Assembly: GCA_946811185.2 (NCBI GenBank) | Contig: OX328109.1 | Location: 12,498,255 to 12,562,254, forward strand | Origin: Hippopus hippopus | Taxonomy: Eukaryota > Mollusca > Bivalvia > Cardiida > Cardiidae | Direction of reading: 5' to 3' | Length of the DNA stretch: 64,000 bases | Part shown: positions 15,101 through 21,527 of the stretch, in pieces | How the letters are laid out: each line of letters starts with the position of its first letter | Numbering within the stretch: the stretch's first letter is position 1 | The notes under the pieces: generated by a model | Databases searched by the model: none | Told to the model about the DNA's origin: nothing | What the model saw: only the letters and a program-made list of their open reading frames with translations | Position numbers and translations under genes: made by a program

Positions 15101-18100
15101 TGTTGGATGCCCTGGTCTCGAGCCTCCCTGGAAGCGCAGGGCATTACATTGGCATATCCTTGGGAAAGACACCTCAAGAGCCCCAGTCTAGTACTGGTAA
15201 AATCCAGGACATGGGCAAATTATGTGAGCTGTCATAGAGATATGTCTGAAAAAACGTTGAAAGTGAAATAAAACAGCACTGAATCAATCAATCAGTTTAC
15301 AACCTTGAGGATGGATTTTGAAAGGGGAATGGTAGAGGAAAAAACTTCTTGTCACCAATATTTTCTCCTTCAATAATTGTTACTATCCTGTCATTTGAGA
15401 CATGAATATTGATTTTGTCCTCTGCAAATACTTTCAATTTGGATGTCTAAAAAATTGTCGCTGGTAAGGAGTTCACCTTTTCCCAAAAGACAAATTTTGG
15501 ACTCTTCCAAATGGACAGCATATGCAAATGACAAATTTGAAATTGTACAAATGAGCAAAAGTTTTCTGATTCAGTAGTAAACATAGTGGGAAAAAGGGAA
15601 ATTGCTTGATAAAAGCAATTTCCTGTTTTCCTGAAATGATTTCAAAAGTCTCCTTCCCAGAGATGGTTTTAATTCAGAATTGTGTAGAAAAAAGACTTAA
15701 CCAAGTCCAGAAGATATTTCTGTTCTTGAGTGTTGACCAGTGTTTTTCTTGTATTTCAGAATGTCATATTAGATCCAACTGTAATGACTCTTTCAATGAC
15801 AGCTTGGGATTAGACTTAGAAGAGGCAAATTTGATTGAAATCCTGGTACAATCCAGAGATTCACGTCAAAAGGAAATTATCAAGGCACATCCAGTAAGTC
15901 CAGCTTTAAAGGCCCTATAGCTGCCAAAAGTAAACAATGCAGGTGTTCAAATGCATTCACATTTAAATCATACCATTTATAAATATGAAGGTGACAGTTG
16001 TTATTGTATGGTTGGTCCATTTGCTAGTCACTGAAAGAAAAATGAAATCTAAACCAGGTTAAAAGTTGCCAGGTTGCTCTTTTTAGCTCACCTGAGCACG
16101 AAGTGCTCATGGTGAGCTATTGTGATCATGCGGTGTCCGGCGTGCGTCGTTCGTCATCAACTTTATACCTTGTGTACGCTCTAGAGGCCACATTTTCAGT
16201 CCGATACTCATGAAACTTGGTCAGAATGTTTGCCTTGATGATATCTCGGACGAGCTCGAAAATGGGTCATGTCGGGTCTAAAACTAGGTCACTAGGTCAA
16301 ATCTTAGAAAAACCTTATGTACGCTCTAGAGGCCACACTTTCAGTCTGATACTCATGAAACTTGGTCAGATTGTTTGCCTTGATGATATCTCGGACGAGT
16401 TCGAAAATGGGTTATGTCGGGTCAAAAACTAAGTCACTAGGTCAAATCTTAAAAAAACCTTGTGTACGCTCTAGAGGCCACATTTTCAGTCCGATGCTCA
16501 TGAAACTTGGTCAGAATGTTTGCATTGATGATATCTAGGACAAGTTTGAAAATTGGCCATGTCAGGTCAAAAAGTAGGTCACCAGGTCAAATCTTAGAAA
16601 AACCTTGTATACGCTCTAGAGGCCACATTTCCTGTCCAATACTCCTGAAAGTTTGTCAGAATGTTTGTCTTAATGATATCTCGGACGAGTTTGAAAATTG
16701 GCCAAGTCCGGTCAAAAACTAGGTCACCAGGTTAAATCTTAGAAAAACCTTGTGTACGCTCTAGAGGCCATATTTTCAGTCCAATACTCCTGAAAGTTGG
16801 TCAGAATGTTTGGCTTGATGATATCTCGGACGAATCCGAAAATGGGCCATGTCGGGTCAAAAACTAGGTCACCAGGTCATATCTTAAAAAAACCTTGTGT
16901 ACGCTCTAGAGGCCACATTTTCAGTCCAATACTCTTGAAAGTTGGTCAGAATGTTTGTCTTGATGATATCTCGAACGAGTTTGAAAGTAGGCCATGTCAG
17001 GTCAAAAACTAGGTCACCAGGTCAAATCTTAGAAAAACCTTGTGTACGCTCTAGAGGCCACATTTTCAGTCCAATACTCTTGAAAGTTGGTCAGAATGGT
17101 TGTCTTGACGATATCTATGATAAATTTGAAAACAGGCCATATTGGGTCTAAAACGAGGTCACTAGGTCAAATCTTAAAAAAACCTTGTGTATGCTCCAGA
17201 AGCCACATTTTCTGTCCAATACTCTTGAAATTTGGTCAGAATGTTTGTCTTGATAATATTGCAGACGAGTTTGAAAGTGGGCCATGTGGGGTCAAAAACT
17301 AGGTCACTAGGTCAAATCTTTGAAAAACCTTGTGTACTCTACAGAAGCCACATTTTCAGTCCAATGCTCTTTAAAGTTGGTCAGAATGTTTGTCATGATG
17401 ATAGCTTGGATGAGATTGAAAATGGGTCATGTCAGGTCAAAAACTAGGTCACCAGGTCAAATCTTAGAAAAAACCCTATGTAAGCTCTAGGGGCCACATT
17501 TTCAGTCTAATAATCTTGAAATTAGGTCAGAATGTTTGTCTTGATAATTTCTTAGACTAGTATGAAAAATGGGTCATGTTGGATAAAAAACTAGGTCACA
17601 AGGTCAAATCTCGGAAAAACCTTTTGTACTATAATTACAGTCCAATATTCTTAAAACTTTTGTTAGAATGTTTGTCTTGATGATATCTTGCATGAGTTTG
17701 AAAATGAGTCACGTGGAATAAAAACTAGGTCACCAAGTTTTATCCTTGAAAAACCGTGTGTACGCTCTAGAGGCCACATTTTCAGTCCAATAATCTTGAA
17801 ATTTGCTTTGAGTGTTTGTCTTGATAATATCTTAGACTAGTATGAATATGGGTCATGTTGGATGAAAAACTAGGTCACTAGGTCAAATCTCGGAAAAATT
17901 TTTTGTACACCCTACAGACCACATTTTCTCTCAAGTACTCATGAAAGTTTGTCGGAATGTATGTCTTGATAATTTCTACATGTCAAGTAGGCCGCCGAGA
18001 CAATTTCTAGAAAAAGCTTGTGTGCACTCTAGAGGCCATATTTGTAAGCCCAGTACTAATGAGTGTTTGTCAGAGTGTTTGTCTTAATATCTCTGAAGAG

Positions 18101-19112
18101 ATTGGAAATGGGTCATGTTTGATCAAAAGGCTCAGGTGAGCGATTTCAGGGCCATCATGGCCCTCTTGTTTTTTAATTTTTCCCAGATTTGAAAACTAAT
18201 GTATCTAACCAGTGACTTACACTTGGACCAACCATACAATAACATATTGTCTTCTTCAATATTTAAATGCATTTTACCACCCCATTGTTTACTTTTAGTT
18301 CTTATAGGGCCTTTAAATCAGACTTCTTAACCTTTTACCAAATGACAAAATTGAAGACTTGTCTAAATTCAAAGCATGCTGTATTTCATTAATTTTTATC
18401 TATAGACTGCTAGAGCAATCAAGTTGAGCCAGAATTCTTTCCCGAGGATTGATGTCATCGCAACTGGATTAATTCCTCTCCCACTGCTGATCATCGTTTT
18501 AACAATGATTACTTCTGTTGGAAAGTAGAAGGTGGGCAATACACTTCAGAACTCCAGTCTAATAGTGGTGAAATCCATTACACACATGCTTTGATTATGA
18601 TTGAAATGTTGAAACCAGCGTAAAACACCATTTGTTTGTTTTCATGATGTTTAATACTGTTTTCAGCATCATTTCGGTTATATCGTGGCAGTCAGTGCAA
18701 CTACCCATGCTTACCTGGAGTTTCTTTGCCAGTACATTGCAAAATTGTACGTTCTTTCCATGCCACTGGCTGCTTTCCCACATGACCATCATCAAAACAA
18801 TCATCAGTGCTGAGAGAGGAATGAATGTTGTCACAATGACTATCATCAATCCTTGGAAATAAATTTGCAAAGCTGGGAATTCGAACCAGTGACTCCCAGA
18901 TTTCAAGCCCTGTATGCTACCAATGTAAAGCAATAATCTATCTTTTTCAGGACAAACCTTTGGTGTTGTTAATGCAAGAGTATTCTAGCAGAGTAAAGAA
19001 AGACTTATCAATTATGAAATTTTGGTTTGACGGAGAAATCATCACAGGAAACTGCACTCCGTCAGATTTAGACATGGAGGATGGGGACATGTTGGACATG
19101 CAAATTATTTAA
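1..19112 (+). CDS. NFATC2IP: NFATC2-interacting protein (NIP45/Rad60-like), 3' part, 7 exons
   Basis: Joined exons 1-128, 5357-5504, 7315-7446, 12370-12526, 14226-14370, 15760-15893 and 18951-19112 give an open frame of 334 residues ending in TAA; all six introns have GT/AG ends and matching phases. The C-terminal half holds two SUMO-like domains: the first about residues 171-241 (FTVRVDI to VDIIKCHI), the second about 260-334 (LIEILVQ, FWFDGEIITGN, DLDMEDGDMLD). This matches the NFATC2IP/Rad60/Esc2 family, where the second domain binds the SUMO E2 UBC9 and the protein acts in the nucleus in SUMO-linked genome maintenance; vertebrate NIP45 also acts with NFAT. There is no terminal Gly-Gly, so it cannot be conjugated like SUMO. 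The middle is basic and disordered-looking, with acidic SUMO-interaction-like patches ILVCSDDEE and ICVIDDDE. The start codon is outside the window. Assignment of the last four exons is firm; the first three are joined on phase and weak similarity. Confidence 0.9.
165..328. repeat. ACCAACC palindromic MITE
   Basis: Ends GTATTCACCATTCTTAA and TTAAGAATGGTTGGTGAA; core palindrome of GTAACACAACTTCTGATT with its reverse complement ATCAGAAGTTGTGTTAC. Lies about 36 bp after the first NFATC2IP donor. Confidence 0.8.
329..1615. other. Intron sequence, no feature recognised
   Basis: AT-rich intron of NFATC2IP with a poly-C tract at about 905-914 and no convincing exon, repeat-family match or RNA gene. 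Confidence 0.5.
1616..1843 (+). repeat. TTAA-hairpin MITE, full copy
   Basis: Starts TTAACCCTTTACCAAACGAC, ends GGCAAAGCGTTAA; centre is the inverted pair GGAGAAAATGCTGGT / ACCAGCATTTTCTCC. Best early copy of the family. Confidence 0.9.
2045..2264 (-). repeat. TTAA-hairpin MITE, full diverged copy
   Basis: Starts TTAACACCTTACCACACAAT, ends near GGTGAAGATTTTAA; the central palindrome is degraded (GAAAATGCTAGTGACCATCA). Confidence 0.75.
2331..3853 (+). mobile_element. Helentron-like tandem-core element, type 1 (about 10 units of 145 bp)
   Basis: Begins TTAGCTCACCTGAGC followed by the hairpin GAGCACGAAGTGCTC, and ends with GACTCAGGTGAGCGATTTC, the hairpin GGCCATCATGGCC and CTCTTGTT. The first and last segments are subterminal inverted repeats of each other (CTCACCTGAG / CTCAGGTGAG). 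The core is a 145-bp tandem repeat with AGAGGCCACATTTTCAGTC and AGGTCACTAGGTCA in most units. Architecture matches non-autonomous Helentron (HINE/DINE-1) elements; no protein is encoded. Confidence 0.85.
3935..4040 (-). repeat. TTAA-hairpin MITE fragment
   Basis: Central part only: AACATTGTGGGAAAAGGAG and the opposing TTCCCACATTTTCTACCC. Confidence 0.7.
4041..5194. other. Intron sequence, nothing recognised
   Basis: NFATC2IP intron with T-tracts near 4388 and 4422 and a GC-poor remainder. No exon with family similarity was seen on either strand. Confidence 0.5.
5195..5310. repeat. GATCAGACTGCA palindromic repeat
   Basis: Contains GTAGATCAAAGAGCAGACTG facing CAGTTTGATCTTGATCTA, 160 bp before an NFATC2IP exon. 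One of about ten short imperfect hairpins in the window built on GTAGATCA...TGATCTTGATCTAC, the others clearer than this one. Confidence 0.6.
5357..5504 (+). CDS. NFATC2IP: NFATC2IP exon, charged linker with SIM-like patch
   Basis: Acceptor TTCAG before ATGTTGAAG and donor ACAT|GTATGT. Encodes an acidic start (DVEEEDV), a Lys/Arg-rich middle (RTKKNKKEI) likely to be a nuclear-localisation stretch, and ILVCSDDEE, a hydrophobic-then-acidic pattern like SUMO-interaction motifs. Starts after phase 1, ends phase 2. Confidence 0.8.
5610..5799 (+). repeat. TTAA-hairpin MITE, 3' shortened
   Basis: TTTACTCTTTACCACACAAC at the left end, GAAAATGCTGGTTACCAGC at the centre, then a deletion; ends AACGGTTAA, which also starts the next copy. 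Confidence 0.8.
5796..5895 (-). repeat. TTAA-hairpin MITE, left half
   Basis: TTAATTCTTTAACACAAACT then AACATTGTGGGAAAGGGAG; truncated. Shares its TTAA with the preceding copy. Confidence 0.75.
6706..6930 (-). repeat. TTAA-hairpin MITE, full diverged copy
   Basis: Left end CTCTTTACTACACAATTC, right end GGGAAAGAGTTAA, middle TTGCAAATGCTTTCAACTTG, the diagnostic arm of the family. Confidence 0.8.
7036..7254 (+). repeat. TTAA-hairpin MITE, ends about 60 bp before an NFATC2IP exon
   Basis: GGAGAAAATACTGGTTACCA centre, right end GATTGTGTGGTAAAAGGTTT. Confidence 0.8.
7315..7446 (+). CDS. NFATC2IP: NFATC2IP exon, Ser/Pro- and Lys/Arg-rich linker
   Basis: Acceptor TTTTCAG, donor TTGC|GTAAGT. Encodes a low-complexity segment with SRSPTPPPSHGR then basic KRHNRGMKRNVKK. 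No domain. Accepted because it is open in the one frame allowed by both neighbours (phase 2 in, phase 2 out) and because vertebrate NFATC2IP has a comparable Ser/Pro-rich basic region here. Confidence 0.7.
7818..7989. repeat. 172-bp near-perfect palindrome
   Basis: GAAATAATCTTCTTTCTATC at 7818 is matched by GATAGAAAGAAGATTATTTC ending at 7989, and pairing continues through TCGTGGTTTATCGTTCAATA and ACCACAGTTGTGAGTTAT to the centre GGGCTATCGCCC. No protein; resembles a recent foldback or MITE. Confidence 0.9.
7990..9555. other. Intron sequence with short local repeats
   Basis: Contains ACTCTATATAGAGTG mini-palindromes near 8100 and scattered T-rich CCCTACTTTTT phrases. No exon, RNA gene or full element recognised. 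Confidence 0.5.
9556..9755 (+). repeat. TTAA-hairpin MITE, diverged
   Basis: AGATTGAAAGCCTCTGCAGA, then AACATTGTGAGAATAGAGG facing TTTTCTCCTTTTCCAGCAAT; right end TTGTGTGATAAAGAGGTT. Confidence 0.75.
9893..10640 (+). mobile_element. Helentron-like tandem-core element, type 3
   Basis: Starts TTTTTTTAGTCCCATACC with the subterminal hairpin AGTCCC...GGGGACT, a simple GTCTGTC-rich stretch, then about 3.5 units of roughly 161-169 bp (each with AGATATTGAGCTGATTTTTG and GAGTTACAGATCAAGT). The 3' limit is approximate; GATCCTCCCCGAGGTGGATC near 10569 could be the end hairpin. Confidence 0.7.
10849..11075 (+). repeat. TTAA-hairpin MITE, full copy
   Basis: Left TTTAAACTTTTTACCATATG, right TTGTGTGGTAAACGGTTA; central palindrome altered at ATACTGGTTATCACCAATTT. 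Confidence 0.85.
11545..11773 (+). repeat. TTAA-hairpin MITE, full copy
   Basis: TTAACTCTTTACCAGACAAC to GCAGTAAAAAGTTAA, 229 bp, with GAAATGCTGGTTACCAGCAT at the centre. Confidence 0.9.
11800..11960 (-). repeat. TTAA-hairpin MITE, partial
   Basis: AAGCTTTTGAAAACATTGTG then CAATTGGACAAGTCTAAAAT and GTCATCCAGTTAA; the left terminus is missing. Confidence 0.7.
11998..12240 (+). repeat. tRNA-derived SINE
   Basis: Head GCCCGGTGGCTCAGTCATCA resembles a tRNA A box and GGTTTAAATCCCC a B box; the body has GATTGATGATAGTCATTG and GTGAAAGCAGCCATTGGCTT, shared with other copies here. Tail interrupted. Confidence 0.75.
12370..12526 (+). CDS. NFATC2IP: NFATC2IP exon, start of first SUMO-like domain
   Basis: Acceptor ATTTCAG, donor AGCT|GTAAGT. 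Begins with TLTQSLSAAKSQLDE, matching the LKKLSEVNKRLQDL helix before the domain in vertebrates, then ICVIDDDE (SIM-like), then the first beta strand of SUMO-like domain 1 (FTVRVDILGKICRF). Ends in phase 0. Confidence 0.9.
12562..12822 (-). repeat. GAGCC MITE, full copy
   Basis: Ends GAGCCATGCACAGGCAAAAG and TTTTCACAGAGCATGGCT. Inner palindrome CAGGTCAGCCTG...CAGACTGACCTGGGTC. Begins 36 bp after an NFATC2IP donor. Confidence 0.85.
12826..13046 (+). repeat. tRNA-derived SINE
   Basis: GAGCCCTGGTAGTGCAGTCA and GGTTCGAATCCCCAGTTCTG (A-box- and B-box-like), then TGATGATAGTCATTGTGACA and GGAAAGCAGCCAGTAGCTTA; followed by a (CT)n tract. Abuts the GAGCC MITE. Confidence 0.8.
13136..13277 (+). repeat. 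GAGCC MITE, right-half fragment
   Basis: TTTTGCTATTGGTAAATTTT, ATCAAAGGACCAATCTATAT and GATGACTTGCTTGGTATAAA are phrases of the GAGCC MITE; both termini are lost. Confidence 0.7.
13278..13890. other. Intron sequence, no clear feature
   Basis: Holds SINE-like phrases (ATGTGAGAAAGTTATCAGTG, near 13567) too decayed to bound. No exon recognised. Confidence 0.45.
13891..14120 (+). repeat. TTAA-hairpin MITE, full copy
   Basis: TTAACCCTTTCCAAGATG to CTGTGTGGTAGGAGGCTAA; centre AAAATGCTGGTTTCCAGCAT. Ends 106 bp before an NFATC2IP exon. Confidence 0.85.
14226..14370 (+). CDS. NFATC2IP: NFATC2IP exon, body of first SUMO-like domain
   Basis: Acceptor CATGTAG, donor TATAA|GTAAGT. Encodes PFSNIVAKIAEKE (domain helix), VMLVHNDRTIRPNECPKSIG (strands) and FNTVDII, the counterpart of GVADII in vertebrate NFATC2IP. 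A TTAA-hairpin MITE starts about 12 bp into the following intron. Confidence 0.92.
14382..14611 (-). repeat. TTAA-hairpin MITE, full copy next to a splice donor
   Basis: Left end TTACTTTACCCTGTACCAAA lies 12 bp past the donor of the exon ending 14370; centre GAAAATGCTGGTAACCAGCA; right end GTCTGGTAAACGGTTAA, sharing TTAA with the next copy. Confidence 0.85.
14608..14841 (+). repeat. TTAA-hairpin MITE, full copy in tandem with the last
   Basis: TTAATTCTTTACCAGACGAC to TTTGATGAAGGGTTAA. Opposite orientation to the copy it touches; the two meet on one TTAA. Confidence 0.85.
14980..15295 (+). repeat. SINE copy, 5' decayed
   Basis: Body GATAGTCATTGTAACAAGAT, AGTCTAGTACTGGTAAAATC and tail AATCAATCAATCAG match the SINE family; the tRNA-like head is not clear. 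Confidence 0.6.
15305..15480 (-). repeat. TTAA-hairpin MITE, partial
   Basis: GATTTTGTCCTCTGCAAATA and GTCGCTGGTAAGGAGTTCA; the left terminus is missing. Confidence 0.65.
15472..15700 (+). repeat. TTAA-hairpin MITE, diverged full copy
   Basis: GGACTCTTCCAAATGGACAG left arm; centre GAAATTGCTTGATAAAAGCA; right end AATTGTGTAGAAAAAAGACT. Ends 60 bp before an NFATC2IP exon. Confidence 0.75.
15760..15893 (+). CDS. NFATC2IP: NFATC2IP exon, start of second SUMO-like domain
   Basis: Acceptor TATTTCAG, donor TCCA|GTAAGT. Completes domain 1 (KCHI), then an acidic linker and the first two strands of domain 2 (LIEILVQSRDSRQKEIIKAH). A palindromic repeat starts 11 bp past the donor. Confidence 0.92.
15905..18316. 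repeat. AAAGGCC palindromic MITE split by a Helentron-like insertion
   Basis: Perfect 15-bp terminal inverted repeat: TTTAAAGGCCCTATA at the left, TATAGGGCCTTTAAA at the right. Left half 15905-16080 has AAATCATACCATTTATAAAT and TTGTATGGTTGGTCCA; right half 18171-18316 has TGGACCAACCATACAATA. The type 1 tandem element at 16081-18170 sits between them. Confidence 0.85.
16081..18170 (+). mobile_element. Helentron-like tandem-core element, type 1 (about 13 units)
   Basis: Same ends as 2331-3853: TTTTAGCTCACCTGAGCACG and GGCTCAGGTGAGCGATTTC, GGGCCATCATGGCCC, CTCTTGTT. The 145-bp core is nearly uniform at first and decays after 17460. The recurring ~71-codon frames in the array come from the repeat and are not genes. 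Inserted in a T-run, as Helentrons do. Confidence 0.88.
18324..18382 (+). repeat. TTAA-hairpin MITE fragment, left end
   Basis: TTAACCTTTTACCAAATGAC then GAAGACTTGTCTAAATTCAA, truncated into SINE sequence. Confidence 0.65.
18420..18628 (+). repeat. SINE copy, partial
   Basis: GAGGATTGATGTCATCGCAA, GTTGGAAAGTAGAAGGTGGG, CCAGTCTAATAGTGGTGAAA are SINE-body phrases. Confidence 0.6.
18630..18931 (-). repeat. tRNA-derived SINE, reverse, just before NFATC2IP last exon
   Basis: Reads in reverse: body GCCACTGGCTGCTTTCCCAC, B-box-like GGGAATTCGAACCAGTGACT, and AGCCCTGTATGCTACC at the head. Ends about 20 bp before the acceptor at 18951, so the branch point/pyrimidine region of that exon abuts or overlaps the SINE head. 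Confidence 0.8.
18951..19112 (+). CDS. NFATC2IP: NFATC2IP last exon, C-terminal half of second SUMO-like domain
   Basis: Acceptor TTTTTCAG; 53 codons then TAA at 19110-19112. Contains PLVLLMQEYSSRV (helix), LSIMKFWFDGEIITGNC and DLDMEDGDMLDMQII, aligning with SFFFDGTKLSG and DLGMESGDLIEV of vertebrates. A reverse SINE ends about 20 bp before the acceptor. A possible ATTAAA poly(A) signal is at 19201-19206. Confidence 0.95.
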   Translation, partial: DKPLVLLMQEYSSRVKKDLSIMKFWFDGEIITGNCTPSDLDMEDGDMLDMQII

Positions 19113-19381
19113 AGAACCAATTTGAATGGTATTTTTTGAGGATCAACTATTATTGGCTTTGATTTAGAGGTATTCAAGGACAGCAAATATTTACCAACCA
19201 ATTAAATTGCATAAACTCTTATCAGATTTAGACATGGCGATGATGCAAGACGGCTACATGTTGGACATGCAAAGTCTTCAATGACCTGATTTTAATGATA
19301 TTTTTCAGAATGAACTGGTTTTGGCTTTGATTCAGATGTATTCAGGGACAGCAAATATTTACCAACCATTTAAAATTGATT
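19062..19381 (+). repeat. 160-bp direct duplication of the NFATC2IP coding end and 3' UTR
   Basis: TCAGATTTAGACATGG at 19062 (in the last exon) recurs at 19222; shared phrases ACATGTTGGACATGCAAA, TTGGCTTTGATT and GACAGCAAATATTTACCAAC follow at the same spacing. The second unit lies after the stop codon and is broken as coding sequence. Confidence 0.85.
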
Positions 19382-19518
19382 CTTAGGCTTACTCTAGATT
19401 TAGAGAGTAACATAATTTCTGATTTGCCAATCAGAAATTGTGTTACTTTAAAATATAGAAAATCTTTGAGAATTAAACAATTAAGACTTTTATTAAGAAC
19501 GGTTGGTGAATTAGGGTC
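19353..19518. repeat. ACCAACC palindromic MITE
   Basis: ATTTACCAACCATTTAAAAT at left, AGAACGGTTGGTGAATTAGG at right, core TCTGATTTGCCAATCAGAAA. Confidence 0.75.
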
Positions 19519-19642
19519 CTGGTTTGACAGAGATATGGACATTGGGAGTATCACACCATCAGATGTAGAAATAGAGGCTCAGGACATTTTTGATAATGTG
19601 CAAGAACTCAGACACAGCAGGACTGAAAGCGTATTTTTGTGA
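19519..19642 (+). pseudogene. Decayed extra copy of the NFATC2IP last exon
   Basis: In one frame 19520-19600 reads WFDRDMDIGSITPSDVEIEA and QDIFDNVQ, aligning with WFDGEIITGNCTPSDLDMED and GDMLDMQ of the real last exon (19022-19105). The upstream half is replaced by a MITE, there is no acceptor, and the frame runs on to a stop at 19640-19642. Most likely an old exon duplication. Confidence 0.65.
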
Positions 19643-19771
19643 TGATTTTTGATATGTGCAAAGACTCAGACACCGCAGGGTTGAAAGAGTATTTTTGTGA
19701 TGATTTTTGATTTGTGCAAAGACTCGGACACCGCAGGGTTGAAAGAGTATTTTTGTGACGAGGCAATAAGC
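19598..19771 (+). repeat. 58-bp tandem repeat, 3 units
   Basis: GTGCAAAGACTCAGACACCG phrase at 19598 (variant), 19656 and 19714, each followed by GAAAGAGTATTTTTGTGA. Period 58 bp. Confidence 0.9.
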
Positions 19772-19842
19772 CAATTTCTAGAATTGCCCAGACTTGGTTT
19801 GACCTCTGACTAGAATTTTTTTCAACCAGAGAAAACATTGCA

Positions 19843-20020
19843 AATTTTCACCAACCATTCTAAATTACATTCTGCGTCCAATCCTCAAGAATTTTTGAAT
19901 CATTGAAAGTCATCGAATTTCTATTTGCTAAAACATTTTGGTTTGACCAATCAGAAGTTGTATTACTTTCTAAATCTAGAATTAGAATATGAATATTTGA
20001 AAGGTTGATGAATATGGACC
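19843..20020. repeat. ACCAACC palindromic MITE
   Basis: CACCAACCATTCTAAATTAC at left, AAGGTTGATGAATATGGACC at right. CCAATCAGAAGTTGTATTAC in the core. Confidence 0.75.
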
Positions 20021-20101
20021 AGGCAACATCCAGTAATAAAGTTTTGCTGAGGATTAGACAAATTAAAATTTTTCCTGGACAAATTAACCTACGGTTCTGT
20101 T

Positions 20102-20360
20102 TCACTCTTTACCTATAGACAAAATTTTAGTCTATAACTGAAAACATTTGCAGATGATAGAATGGATCTGTCTCCAAAGATGGGATTTGACTTTAAAAGA
20201 GTAAGAACATTGGTGAACTGGTGACCAGCATTTTCTCCATTACCAGCAATGATTTCTATCCTTTTATCATTCATAAATGACTCCCTCTCGAAATGAATTT
20301 GTTGTCTGCAAGTTCTTTTAATTATGATGTCTAAATTTTGCCCTCTCGTAAACATTCAAC
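20102..20360. repeat. TTAA-hairpin MITE, diverged
   Basis: TCACTCTTTACCTATAGACA at left; GTTGTCTGCAAGTTCTTTTA and CTCTCGTAAACATTCAAC at right; the central palindrome is mostly lost. Confidence 0.65.
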
Positions 20361-21008
20361 TCTGTAACATCAGGTTTTTTTTTTTTTTTTTCAAATACAC
20401 CCTCAACTAGTATAAGTCACACAAAGTAGAAACACTTTCAAGTAAGGAAGATGTTGTAAATGAATGCTAGGGTAAACGTTTTGGAGAAATGGATAAATGC
20501 TTGAAATTGGCAATTGCTCCTTTTCCCTGATTGTGTTCAAAAATATGTACTTCATGGGCATCAAAGATTGTATTTAAATGGTAATTGATGAAGAGCATGT
20601 TGGGAAATCACATAAATTTTATTTCAGTATACTGCTCAGAAAAAACAGTGGAAATTTGATAAAATGCTAGGATAAATGACTCTTCTGTCTTTTGTACCTA
20701 CTTTCTTGAATCAATACATGCATTAAAGTCCAACAAAGTTACATCTGGATTTAATGAGACAATAATGGTGGTGTAAAGTATCACATTCAAGGTAAAGAAC
20801 TTACGAAATTTTAAATGACAGGTATGAAATCACAAATTTCATGACAAGGTGTTTGCAAAGATTTTTATGACAGAAATACCAGTATGGAACCCATAACTAT
20901 ATTGAAATGTAACTCATTGAAATATGATGCATATATTGATGAATAAAATTTAGCTCAAATGTTAGAAAAAGCCATTTCCTTGTAAGAGTGTTTTGTCAAA
21001 TTCCTCCA
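20361..21008. other. Intergenic, mostly unrecognised
   Basis: A T-run at 20376-20391 and one decayed TTAA-hairpin core at about 20475-20590 (GGCAATTGCTCCTTTTCCCT). Otherwise nothing recognised. Confidence 0.5.
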
Positions 21009-21237
21009 TTAGCTCTTCGCCACATGACAAAATTTAAGAGTTGTTGAAATCCAAAGCATTGGCAAAGGATAAATTCAATGTGGATAAAATTATAGGATTA
21101 GTCTTTGAACAAGTAGAAGACATTGTGGGAAAAGGAGAAAATGCTGGTTACTAGCATTTTCTCCTTTTCTTACAATGTTTTAAAATGCCTTCTTTCCTAG
21201 GGTCGCTAAAGCTCTGGATTGTGTGGAAGAGGGTCAA
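21009..21237 (+). repeat. TTAA-hairpin MITE, full copy
   Basis: TTAGCTCTTCGCCACATGAC to GGATTGTGTGGAAGAGGGTC; centre GGAGAAAATGCTGGTTACTA. Confidence 0.88.
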
Positions 21238-21527
21238 TCTGTGCAATATATCAAAACAAAAAACATGTGATTCCCGCATGTAAAGCAGAGTGTATGAAAT
21301 AACTTTTTGTACAAACTGTAATATACTATATTTGAACTCAGGTGTAGTGGTACATGTATGCAGTTTTGTATATAGATAAACATTAATTTCTCCTATGTTG
21401 GCTTGTGTTGTGAATTCTTTGTGAAATAAAATGATTTTTTTTAAAGACTTTACTCTGTACATTTAGTTATGCAATTAATGTCAGTGTGTACCTAATAGCC
21501 TCATGTTTCCTGCTTTGTTCATATGAG
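21238..21527. other. Intergenic, nothing recognised
   Basis: AT-rich; no gene, RNA or repeat family identified. Confidence 0.45.

Noticed and set aside
16217..17447. Six overlapping ~70-codon frames with near-identical peptides (MVRMF-LMISRTS-K-GHV type)
   Set aside because: They recur every 145 bp in shifting frames because the DNA repeats; 145 is not a multiple of 3 and the frames end in the same repeat. No gene.
21009..21237. microRNA precursor or transcription terminator from the TTAA-hairpin core
   Set aside because: The hairpin is shared by dozens of interspersed copies, so it is a transposon feature; small-RNA data would be needed to claim more.
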